From: Prevotella sp. UBA4341
GTDB lineage: Bacteria > Bacteroidota > Bacteroidia > Bacteroidales > Bacteroidaceae
Assembly (NCBI GenBank): GCA_002393705.1
Contig: DGTH01000105.1
Span: 1 to 9,506, forward strand
Length of the DNA stretch: 9,506 nt
Direction of reading: 5' to 3'
The notes beneath the pieces are model-generated. The model made no database searches. It was not told the origin of the DNA and saw only the letters and a program-made list of their open reading frames with translations. Every line of letters begins with the position of its first letter. Within the stretch, counting starts at the first letter, position 1. Made by a program: the position numbers and the translations under genes. This document shows, one piece after another, positions 1 through 5,894 of this stretch.

Positions 1-1180
1 TGTCGAAGTTTGCACCAGCCTGCAGGGCCTTGTAGATGCTGTCGGCACGGTTGTGAGCCACGTCGGCGGAAGCGTCGAAGACCTGAATCTGGCGATACTC
101 TATGGAGTCGGGAAGCTGTGTCTTGTTAATGAGCTTGACGACGTTGAGCGTATTGTCGTAAGTAGTCTCAAACGGAGTAGCAGTTACCTGGCCGACGCTC
201 ATGGAGTCAATGCGCTGGGCTATGTCGCGGGGAAGGGCACGCGAGGTAACGGGCAGGCCGCTGTAGGCCACCTGCGACTGAGCCTTGCGTACTACCTCTG
301 CCACGTTGCTGCCGTCCTGGAGCCCCTTGACGGCATCCTGCATGGTCTTCATCAGAGCCGTGCGGTCAGCCTGAGAGGCTACGACCTTGAAGGTGACGTA
401 CTTGATGTCGCGGCTCTCGACGTACTGCTCGAACTCGTCCTTGTGGGCATCGTAGTAGGCCTTGATGTCGGCATCGGTGATTTTCACGTCGTTATCGTTG
501 ACGCTGTTGTAGGGCAGCGAAGCCAGCTCAACCTCGTTCTCGGTGGTCTGACCCTCGAAGAACATCTTGGCAGAGACGGGGTTAGAGAAGAGACAGTGAG
601 AGAGCAGGGCCTGATACTTCTGGACGAGTGCCTGGTCGCGCAGGTTCTTCTCGATGAAGAGCCAGTAGTTGTTGATGTGCTCGTACTGCTCGGCCATCTG
701 CGGGTTGTCGGCCACCTTCTTGTACTCGTCCTGGAACTTGGTGAGCATGGAGAGGTCGAAACGACCCGTCTGCTGGTTGACGAAGGGCGACTGGAGCAGC
801 ATGGGGTTAGTACCCTCACGCAGCATGTCCTGCAGCTCCTTGTCGGTAACGACGAGTCCCAGTTTCTCGGCCTCGGCCTGAATGAGCTTGTTGTTTACAT
901 AAGTCTGCCAAACCTGGTCACGGAGCTGGTTCATGTCCTCTTCCGAGAGGTTGTCACGACCCTGTGTCATCTTGATAACATCCGTATATTCCTCAACGAG
1001 TTGCTGGAAATCCTGGATTGACACTTTTTCACCTAACACTTCACCCACCTGCTGACGCTTCTGGCCTTCGAAATACTCGCAACCTTTGAACATGTCGCCA
1101 GCGATGAATGCGAAGAGGCCTAATGCGACGATGATGATGAGCGTCACGCCTCTTTTTCTAATACTTCCTAATGCTGCCAT
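1..1180 (-). CDS. ppiD: PpiD/SurA-like periplasmic peptidylprolyl isomerase (3' end outside window)
   Basis: The protein reads inward from an ATG at 1180-1178; 393 codons are visible and the C-terminus lies beyond the left edge. It starts MAALGSIRKRG, followed by one hydrophobic segment (about residues 13-29), so it is probably an inner-membrane protein with a large periplasmic part. Residues of about 40-220 resemble the SurA/PpiD N-terminal chaperone domain (helical, rich in Q, E and K, with VNNKLIQAEAEKLGL and the typical VTDKELQDML). From about residue 254 a parvulin-like stretch begins (ESRDIKYVTFKV), and a second seems to start near LPDSIEYRQIQVFDAS at the window edge. Family members assist folding of exported and outer-membrane proteins. 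Bacteroidota homologues are usually about 700 residues, so roughly half is seen. The gene has its own promoter (1232-1239) and follows the CNNM gene on the same strand. The family call is secure; whether the parvulin domains are catalytic cannot be judged here. Confidence 0.88.
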   Translation of the reverse strand, partial: MAALGSIRKRGVTLIIIVALGLFAFIAGDMFKGCEYFEGQKRQQVGEVLGEKVSIQDFQQLVEEYTDVIKMTQGRDNLSEEDMNQLRDQVWQTYVNNKLIQAEAEKLGLVVTDKELQDMLREGTNPMLLQSPFVNQQTGRFDLSMLTKFQDEYKKVADNPQMAEQYEHINNYWLFIEKNLRDQALVQKYQALLSHCLFSNPVSAKMFFEGQTTENEVELASLPYNSVNDNDVKITDADIKAYYDAHKDEFEQYVESRDIKYVTFKVVASQADRTALMKTMQDAVKGLQDGSNVAEVVRKAQSQVAYSGLPVTSRALPRDIAQRIDSMSVGQVTATPFETTYDNTLNVVKLINKTQLPDSIEYRQIQVFDASADVAHNRADSIYKALQAGANFD

Positions 1181-1231
1181 TTTTTTATGTTTATTTTTTT
1201 GTTATTTTTGTTTCTTTTCGATTTTAGCGCA

Positions 1232-1239
1232 CAAAGGTA
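1232..1239 (-). promoter_or_regulatory. Bacteroidota -7 box for the ppiD-like gene
   Basis: On the minus strand the sequence reads TACCTTTG, an exact match to the Bacteroidota sigma-ABfr -7 consensus TAnnTTTG. With usual spacing, transcription would start near 1229, giving an untranslated leader of about 48 bases that is rich in A on the mRNA, with no Shine-Dalgarno sequence. No clear -33 TTTG is seen. This box suggests the gene can be transcribed independently of the CNNM gene that ends at 1284. Confidence 0.65.
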
Positions 1240-1283
1240 CACATTTTCTCTTAAAAAGAGGAAGAAATCACGAAAATTTTAAC

Positions 1284-2645
1284 TTATTCGTTGATTTTAA
1301 GCCTTACGAGCTCTATTTTTGTCATTGTATTCTTAATAATCTTAAACTCAAAGTGCCCTATGCGCACTACTTCATTGAGCTTGGGGAAACTCTGATATTC
1401 GTGCAGGATAAGCCCGCCCACGGTCATGTACTCGTCACTCTCGGGCAGGTCAAGGCCGAAGAGTTCGTTGACCTTCTCAATCTCCAGGCGGGCCGAGAGC
1501 ACGTACTCGCCGCTCTCGAGCCGTTTGGCCACGTAGTTGGAGGTATCGTGCTCGTCCTCAATATCGCCGAATATTTCCTCTACGATGTCCTCGAGCGACA
1601 CTAAACCGCTGGTGCCTCCGAACTCATCGACGACGATGGCCAGCGACTTCTTCTGCTGCAGGAAGATGTGCATGAGCTTGCGCGCGGCCATGGTTTCTGG
1701 CACGAAGGGCATGGTCTTTATGGTCAAGCCCCCTAAGTTAGGGGGTTGGGGGTCTGAACCAGTGGAGAGGGCTTGCTTCTTCTGACCCTTGCAGTCTCCT
1801 GCCTTAGAGGGTTCTGAGGCTCCCAGGCGAAACATCTCCGAGGAGTGTATATAGCCGATGATGTGGTCTATGTCTTCCTTATAGACAATGATTTTTGAGT
1901 ATCCGCTATCGACAAACCTGTTTCTCAGCTCGCCGATGGTGGCATCGTCAATGTCGATGGCCTCTATCTCCGTACGTGGAATCATGCAGTCGCGCACCTT
2001 CGTATCGGAGAAGTCGAGGGCATTATGGAATATCTTGACCTCATCGTCCATCTTCTCACCGTCGGTAGCATGGTCCAGGCTGCTCTGCACCAGGTAGTCG
2101 AGATCGACCTTGCTGAACTCTTTTTCGCCCCCTGCGGCCAGCATGCGCACACCGAAGACGCGCAAGATGACCTTAGAAAGAAAGGTGGCCAAACGCGAAA
2201 TGGGGTAAAGCAACACGTAGCAGAGGAAGGCCGGAAGGGCAAAGAGCTTCAGCATGGTGTTGGCGTTGTTCTTGAAGATGGTCTTCGGCAGAAACTCGCC
2301 GGTAAAGAGCACCACGACGGTCGAGGCGATGGTGTCGGCAGCCACACGCACGCTGTCATGCAGCGAGCCAAACAACAGGGTATCGAAGATTTGTGCAAAG
2401 AGAATACCGTAGATGACCAGCGCAATGTTGTTGCCCACAAGCATCGTGCTGACAAAATTGCTGGGGTTGCGGTAGAAGAAGGCTATGAGCCGCTGCGACA
2501 CGCCATTCTTCTCGCGGTCCATTTCGGCCCGGAGTCGGTTGCTGGACACGAAGGCTATCTCCATGCCCGAAAAGAAGGCCGAGAAGACCATCGTGACCAG
2601 AAGGCCTATAATTTGTGGTACGAGTTCGGCTAACGGCTGCATCAT
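1284..2645 (-). CDS. CNNM/CorC-type membrane protein with paired CBS domains (hemolysin-family, GldE-like)
   Basis: The protein has 453 residues from ATG 2645. Residues of about 1-200 form a CNNM (DUF21) transmembrane domain, with FFSGMEIAFVSSNRLR and a VGNNIALV segment typical of the family. A CBS pair follows: the first starts at the conserved DCMIPRTEIEAID (M221), the second carries VVDEFGGTSGLVSLEDIVEE. The C-terminal 75 or so residues match the CorC/HlyC small domain (DEYMTVGGLIL). Family members are linked to divalent-cation (Mg2+/Co2+) transport or homeostasis; Bacteroidota copies are often named hemolysin-like or GldE-like, and no motility role can be inferred here. The start codon overlaps the lptC stop (ATGA), which implies translational coupling. 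Oddity: residues of about 277-307, between the two CBS motifs, are encoded by a repeat-like insert and are rich in G, K, P, Q and S, unlike the rest of the protein. Without them the length would be about 422, closer to the family norm. Confidence 0.88.
   Translation of the reverse strand: MMQPLAELVPQIIGLLVTMVFSAFFSGMEIAFVSSNRLRAEMDREKNGVSQRLIAFFYRNPSNFVSTMLVGNNIALVIYGILFAQIFDTLLFGSLHDSVRVAADTIASTVVVLFTGEFLPKTIFKNNANTMLKLFALPAFLCYVLLYPISRLATFLSKVILRVFGVRMLAAGGEKEFSKVDLDYLVQSSLDHATDGEKMDDEVKIFHNALDFSDTKVRDCMIPRTEIEAIDIDDATIGELRNRFVDSGYSKIIVYKEDIDHIIGYIHSSEMFRLGASEPSKAGDCKGQKKQALSTGSDPQPPNLGGLTIKTMPFVPETMAARKLMHIFLQQKKSLAIVVDEFGGTSGLVSLEDIVEEIFGDIEDEHDTSNYVAKRLESGEYVLSARLEIEKVNELFGLDLPESDEYMTVGGLILHEYQSFPKLNEVVRIGHFEFKIIKNTMTKIELVRLKINE
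1725..1817. repeat. Repeat-like insert with imperfect terminal inverted repeats, in frame inside the CNNM/CBS gene
   Basis: This 93-base stretch is bounded by imperfect inverted repeats: on the plus strand TCAAGCCCCCTAAG at 1724-1737, and CTTAGAGGGTTCTGA at 1803-1817, which matches the reverse complement of the first with two mismatches and one extra base. Inside it, 1729-1745 is a perfect palindrome (CCCCCTAA-G-TTAGGGGG). It adds exactly 31 codons to the CNNM gene (SEPSKAG at one end, PQPPNLGGL at the other) without changing frame. The Pro/Gly-rich PQPPNLGG peptide resembles translated short repeats I recall from Bacteroidetes genomes. It codes for no transposase, so it would be a miniature, non-autonomous element. 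No clear target-site duplication was seen. Copy number in the genome is unknown from this window. Confidence 0.6.
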
Positions 2646-3295
2646 GGTGTTACGACTGGTTTTGGCGAAGCCGCATGGCGCATGGCCGGCTGGCGCGGCG
2701 GTGCTGCGGGCTGCGTGGTGTCGGCCGGCTCCTCCTTTTGTTCTGACTCGCCCGTCATGTCCTCCATGCGGAATGAGCCTTTGGAGTTGCTGACCATGTA
2801 GTGGGTCATGCGCTCGTCGCTGCGGAAATAAGAGCCTTCCATGGTTCGCTCGGGCGTTACGACGCGTGAAAAGACGTTCGAATAGAGTTCGTGGCGTATG
2901 CCGTCCCAGAACAGCTCCTCGCTGGTATAGACCAGTCCGTCGGTATTACGTACGCGGACGCGTCCACGAAGGTGCCACAGTTTCTTCTGGTCGTAATACC
3001 AGGCGGTGTCAGCCTGAATGTAGCCTTCAACGTGGAACTTCTTGTCAAACTGCTCAAGGAATATGCCTTTCACGAATTCCCAGCGTGAAGGGTTCTTGAT
3101 GGTATTCACGTCCCAGCGTTCGGTAATGATGCGGTACTTCATTACGCCTGAGTCAGAGATGAGCGTATTCACGCCGTAGGTCGTCATCATCGACACCGAG
3201 TCACGCTCGTGTATGGCAGGAGCGGTATGCTCGGTCTGCTCGTCGCAGGACGCGAAAAGGACGACAAACAGCAGGAGTACAACGGCGTTTCTCAT
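2642..3295 (-). CDS. lptC: LptC-like LPS export protein, predicted lipoprotein
   Basis: I choose the ATG at 3295 (217 residues) because it gives a compact signal, MRNAVVLLLFVVLFASC; the in-frame GTG at 3304 would only add three residues. The signal ends in a lipobox-like FASC with the acceptor cysteine at residue 17, followed by Asp-Glu. The middle (about residues 25-165) has the LptC pattern of beta-strands: an SDSGVMKYRI segment, KGIFLEQFDK, then ADTAWYYDQKKLWHLRG and VYTSEELFWD. LptC links the inner-membrane ABC transporter LptB2FG to LptA in LPS transport. The last 35 or so residues are a Pro/Ala/Glu-rich, probably disordered tail. The gene starts 16 bases after the barrel-protein stop and overlaps the CNNM start by four bases, so the three are probably one operon. 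E. coli LptC is anchored by a transmembrane helix instead of lipid. Confidence 0.85.
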   Translation of the reverse strand: MRNAVVLLLFVVLFASCDEQTEHTAPAIHERDSVSMMTTYGVNTLISDSGVMKYRIITERWDVNTIKNPSRWEFVKGIFLEQFDKKFHVEGYIQADTAWYYDQKKLWHLRGRVRVRNTDGLVYTSEELFWDGIRHELYSNVFSRVVTPERTMEGSYFRSDERMTHYMVSNSKGSFRMEDMTGESEQKEEPADTTQPAAPPRQPAMRHAASPKPVVTP

Positions 3296-3311
3296 CACAC
3301 ACACATTGTCG

Positions 3312-4607
3312 TTATCTGACCTTCCACTTCTGGAACCAACGCTCGTTGAACGTCAGCCCGACGTTGATGCGGAACATGTTTTCAGTTATCAGGCCGGTAG
3401 CTGACGTGCGAACCCACTGCCCGCTGACGTTCACGATGGAACGGTTATTCCACGTATTAAAGATGGGGATACCGAAACCTACGCTGACGCTAAGCTCCGA
3501 CGGGCCCTTTACGTTGCCTATATTATAATAAGGTGTAGCATACGAGGCACCTATGCGGTAGTGGACACGGTTAAAGAAATGACGCGTATCGTTAGCATTG
3601 GGCACCCACTCGCCGCCGACGGTCAACTTCTGACGGTTGCGCAGCAGGCCTTTTTTCAGTTCGTACTTCTGAGTCTTGGAGTTTACCTCAGGATAGCCTA
3701 TCACGCCCCAGCGCTGTATGGAATAATCAACACCGACGAGCCACGTGTCGCCATGACGCCAGGAGAGGCCGCCACCCACGGTGAGGGGAATTTCAAGGCC
3801 GTCGCTGATGGTGTCGGCCTTGGTCAGCGAAACTCCAGTGGTGGCGTTGGAGTTGCGAACGGAGACATAGGGGTCGGCATTGAGCTTATGGCCGAGACCC
3901 ACCGTACCGCCCAAGACGAGGTAGTCCTGCTTGCCAAACTTCTGTTCCCACTGCATGCCCAAGTCTATCTTGTAGCTGTTGACCTCAGCCCCATACTGTT
4001 TGGTGATGGTGTTGACGTAGCTGTCGCTGCTGCTGACAACGGTTTTCCTGTCGTAAGAGCCCCAAAGGTAGGAGAAGTTGGCACCTATAGACAGTCCTAA
4101 GAACGGATTGATACCTATACCGACAAAAGCCTGGTGCAAGCCACCCTCGCCCGTGAAGGTCTGGGTCGTCGTGGTGGTAGAGCCGCCAACCGTCTCTTTT
4201 GACGAATAATTGTAGCCTACGTTAGTGAACGGAAGAACACCGGCACTCAGGCCAACCTTCGGAAACAGGCGGAACGTGGCTACTGCGTACTCAAAGTTGG
4301 CGTTACGGGCATTGACCTTCTTGCCGTTTTCCTCGAAATTGGTTAACTGAAGGGAAAGGCCCAGGTCGAAAATCATGGTGAGCGAATCAACCGAAGAATA
4401 AGAAGCAGGGTTCAGCACGTTGACCTGATTGCCCGAACGCAGGGCGTAGCCCAAGCCGTTCATGCCACGGTTGAAACCTTGTGACTGGTCGGACAACACA
4501 CCAAGGCCATACTGACTGTAAGGCGAATTGGTGCCGCTTTGCGCCGACACACCCAACGTTATAGCCACCAAGAGGAGGCTGCACAAAAATACTTTTTTCT
4601 TAGTCAT
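3312..4607 (-). CDS. Outer-membrane beta-barrel protein (OmpP1/FadL-like style)
   Basis: From ATG 4607 the protein has 431 residues; an in-frame TTG at 4619 is possible but falls at the base of a predicted hairpin and would put MLQF ahead of a good signal. The signal peptide is MTKKKVFLCSLLLVAITL, with likely cleavage after GVSA. The mature N-terminus (NSPYSQYGLGVLSDQSQG, then a Gly-rich stretch and LNPASYSSVDSLT) is of a kind common in Bacteroidota barrel proteins. The rest alternates polar and hydrophobic residues in strands with Gly/Asn/Ser-rich turns, as in 12- to 14-strand barrels. No specific substrate can be named; FadL/OmpP1-type proteins import hydrophobic molecules, but that is only a structural analogy. 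It is first in a run with lptC and the CNNM gene and has its own promoter at 4646-4653. Confidence 0.75.
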   Translation of the reverse strand: MTKKKVFLCSLLLVAITLGVSAQSGTNSPYSQYGLGVLSDQSQGFNRGMNGLGYALRSGNQVNVLNPASYSSVDSLTMIFDLGLSLQLTNFEENGKKVNARNANFEYAVATFRLFPKVGLSAGVLPFTNVGYNYSSKETVGGSTTTTTQTFTGEGGLHQAFVGIGINPFLGLSIGANFSYLWGSYDRKTVVSSSDSYVNTITKQYGAEVNSYKIDLGMQWEQKFGKQDYLVLGGTVGLGHKLNADPYVSVRNSNATTGVSLTKADTISDGLEIPLTVGGGLSWRHGDTWLVGVDYSIQRWGVIGYPEVNSKTQKYELKKGLLRNRQKLTVGGEWVPNANDTRHFFNRVHYRIGASYATPYYNIGNVKGPSELSVSVGFGIPIFNTWNNRSIVNVSGQWVRTSATGLITENMFRINVGLTFNERWFQKWKVR

Positions 4608-4618
4608 AAACTGTAGCA

Positions 4619-4636
4619 ATCCGATGTTTTTCGGAT
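4619..4636 (-). promoter_or_regulatory. Hairpin in the 5' leader of the barrel-protein mRNA
   Basis: ATCCGA (4619-4624) and TCGGAT (4631-4636) form a perfect 6-bp inverted repeat around a 6-base loop. On the minus-strand transcript it would lie between the predicted start of transcription (near 4643) and the ATG at 4607, occupying half of the short leader and ending 11 bases before the start codon. It could stabilise the mRNA 5' end or affect ribosome access; both are inference. It is not followed by a U-run in the transcript direction, so it is not an intrinsic terminator. Confidence 0.4.
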
Positions 4637-4645
4637 AATGCGGTG

Positions 4646-4653
4646 CAAAATTA
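4646..4653 (-). promoter_or_regulatory. Bacteroidota -7 box for the barrel-protein/lptC/CNNM operon
   Basis: The minus strand reads TAATTTTG, an exact fit to TAnnTTTG. The expected start of transcription is near 4643, giving a leader of about 35 bases before ATG 4607. No convincing -33 TTTG lies at the usual distance, but the upstream DNA is very AT-rich. It lies about 45 bases from the divergent -7 box at 4698-4705, so the two promoters share their upstream sequence. Confidence 0.65.
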
Positions 4654-4697
4654 CGGAAAAAAAATTAATTATACCTTATTAATTACGAATTATTTAT

Positions 4698-4705
4698 TAA
4701 TTTTG
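4698..4705 (+). promoter_or_regulatory. Bacteroidota -7 box just before the lnb-like gene
   Basis: TAATTTTG matches TAnnTTTG exactly. Its last base is only four bases before the GTG at 4710, so at normal spacing transcription would begin at about 4708, at or next to the start codon. No -33 TTTG is clear at the usual distance. Either the mRNA is leaderless, or the box is a chance match in AT-rich DNA and the true promoter is further upstream. Confidence 0.5.
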
Positions 4706-4709
4706 CATC

Positions 4710-5894
4710 GTGAAACATTTAAAAAGCATTTTTAGGACGGTTTGGATATGTGCGCTGATGCTTGTATCCACGTCACTATCAGCTGCGGATAACGACTCAC
4801 TGATGGCCTCGATGGACTCCGTCGAGGTGTCACTCTTGACGTGTCAGCCTCACGAGGAGATATACAGCCTCTACGGCCACACGGCACTGAGGCTTCACGA
4901 CCTGCGCAACGGACAGGACTGGGCGTTCAACTATGGGGTTTTCAATTTCAAGGCTCCGCATTTCGTCTGGCGCTTTGTCTTCGGACTGACCGACTACGAG
5001 CTGGGCGTTCTGCCCACCAGCATCTTCAAGAAGGAGTACGAAAAGTACGGCAGCATGGTGACCGAACAGGTGCTGAACCTGACAGCTCAGGAGAAGATGA
5101 CCATCTACCGGCTGCTCTACATCAACGCACTGCCCGAAAACTGCACTTACCGCTATAACTACTTCTACGACAACTGCACCACCCGGGCCCGCGACATGGT
5201 GGAACGCTCTTTGAGCGGACAGCTGCGCTACGAGCCGCGAACCGGCCATGAACCCACCTTCCGCCAGATGGTGCACGACTGCACGAAGGGCCACCCATGG
5301 GCAGCCTGGGGCAACGACTTTCTGCTGGGGCTGAAGGCCGACTTGAAGACCGACCAACGACAGCAGGAGTTTCTGCCCAACAACCTGATGTACGACTTCG
5401 CCCGCGCCCAGACCGTCAGAGGCGACGGCCGCTACGTGCCGCTGGTCAAGGAGACGCGCACGCTGGTTCCGGCAGGAGTACAGATCATGGAGCCAGACTT
5501 TCCGCTTACGCCTACTCAGGCAGCACTGGTGCTGCTGGTGGTGTCGATAGTCATCTTTGGGCTGGAGTGGAAGCGCAAGCGCACCTTTCTCTGGTGGGAC
5601 GTGTTGCTCATGGTCCTGCAGGGGGTGTTGGGACTCTTGCTTTTTGTCATGCTGTTCTCGCAACACCCCACGACAAGCCTCAACCTGCAGATACTCTTGT
5701 TCAACCCCCTACCCTTTATATATATATATAAGGTATATAGACAACAGACTACCCACTGGTGGAACCTGCTCACCGTCATGGTCATCCTGTTCTACATCGG
5801 CGGCATCTGGCAAGACTACGCCGAGGGAATGGAGATTGTGGCATTATGTTTGCTATTAAGATACTGGTCCAACTTAAGAAATGGGAAAAAATAA
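4710..5894 (+). CDS. lnb: DUF4105/Lnb-family membrane protein, probable lipoprotein N-acyltransferase
   Basis: The protein has 394 residues starting at GTG 4710; a stop lies in frame at 4698-4700, and the next start (ATG, residue 17) would destroy the signal peptide MKHLKSIFRTVWICALML...SLSA, so GTG is preferred. Residues of about 38-240 form the DUF4105 (Lnb N-terminal periplasmic) domain: LYGHTALRL (H57) and YNYFYDNCTTRARD (C156) hold the conserved His and Cys that are the likely catalytic pair. The C-terminal third has four or five membrane segments (about 265-287, 293-316, 326-341, 351-367 and 373-386). From memory, Bacteroides members of this family were shown to N-acylate lipoproteins, replacing the missing Lnt; applying that to this copy is inference. 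The gene overlaps the next by 14 bases. A (TA)7 tract lies in the coding sequence at 5717-5730. Confidence is high for the family and moderate for the function. Confidence 0.75.
   Translation: MKHLKSIFRTVWICALMLVSTSLSAADNDSLMASMDSVEVSLLTCQPHEEIYSLYGHTALRLHDLRNGQDWAFNYGVFNFKAPHFVWRFVFGLTDYELGVLPTSIFKKEYEKYGSMVTEQVLNLTAQEKMTIYRLLYINALPENCTYRYNYFYDNCTTRARDMVERSLSGQLRYEPRTGHEPTFRQMVHDCTKGHPWAAWGNDFLLGLKADLKTDQRQQEFLPNNLMYDFARAQTVRGDGRYVPLVKETRTLVPAGVQIMEPDFPLTPTQAALVLLVVSIVIFGLEWKRKRTFLWWDVLLMVLQGVLGLLLFVMLFSQHPTTSLNLQILLFNPLPFIYIYKVYRQQTTHWWNLLTVMVILFYIGGIWQDYAEGMEIVALCLLLRYWSNLRNGKK
5717..5730 (+). repeat. (TA)7 dinucleotide tract within lnb
   Basis: Seven TA units encode part of FIYIYK near residue 337, in the third C-terminal membrane segment. 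Loss of one unit would create TAA directly in the tract (protein ends after residue 339). Gain of one unit would move translation to a frame that stops at 5857-5859. Both would remove the last membrane segments and reach the next gene's overlapping start out of frame. Whether the tract varies in length cannot be seen from one sequence. Confidence 0.75.

Noticed and set aside
53..1021. Long plus-strand open frame of 322 codons across the ppiD-like gene
   Set aside because: It lies wholly antisense to a well-supported PpiD-family protein, its product is a Leu/Val/Gly/His-rich composition typical of an antisense shadow, and no promoter or start signal precedes it.
1248..1260. CTCTT-AAA-AAGAG inverted repeat after the CNNM gene considered as a terminator
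   Set aside because: The stem is only five weak base pairs and there is no clear U-run after it in the transcript direction; it overlaps the region upstream of the ppiD promoter.
4608..4619. TTG at 4619 as the start of the barrel-protein gene
   Set aside because: ATG at 4607 gives a standard signal peptide with a lysine-rich n-region, and the TTG lies at the foot of the leader hairpin.
4830..5666. Minus-strand open frame of 278 codons opposite lnb
   Set aside because: It is antisense to the conserved DUF4105 domain; the composition (Gln/His/Val-rich) reflects the codon bias of the other strand.
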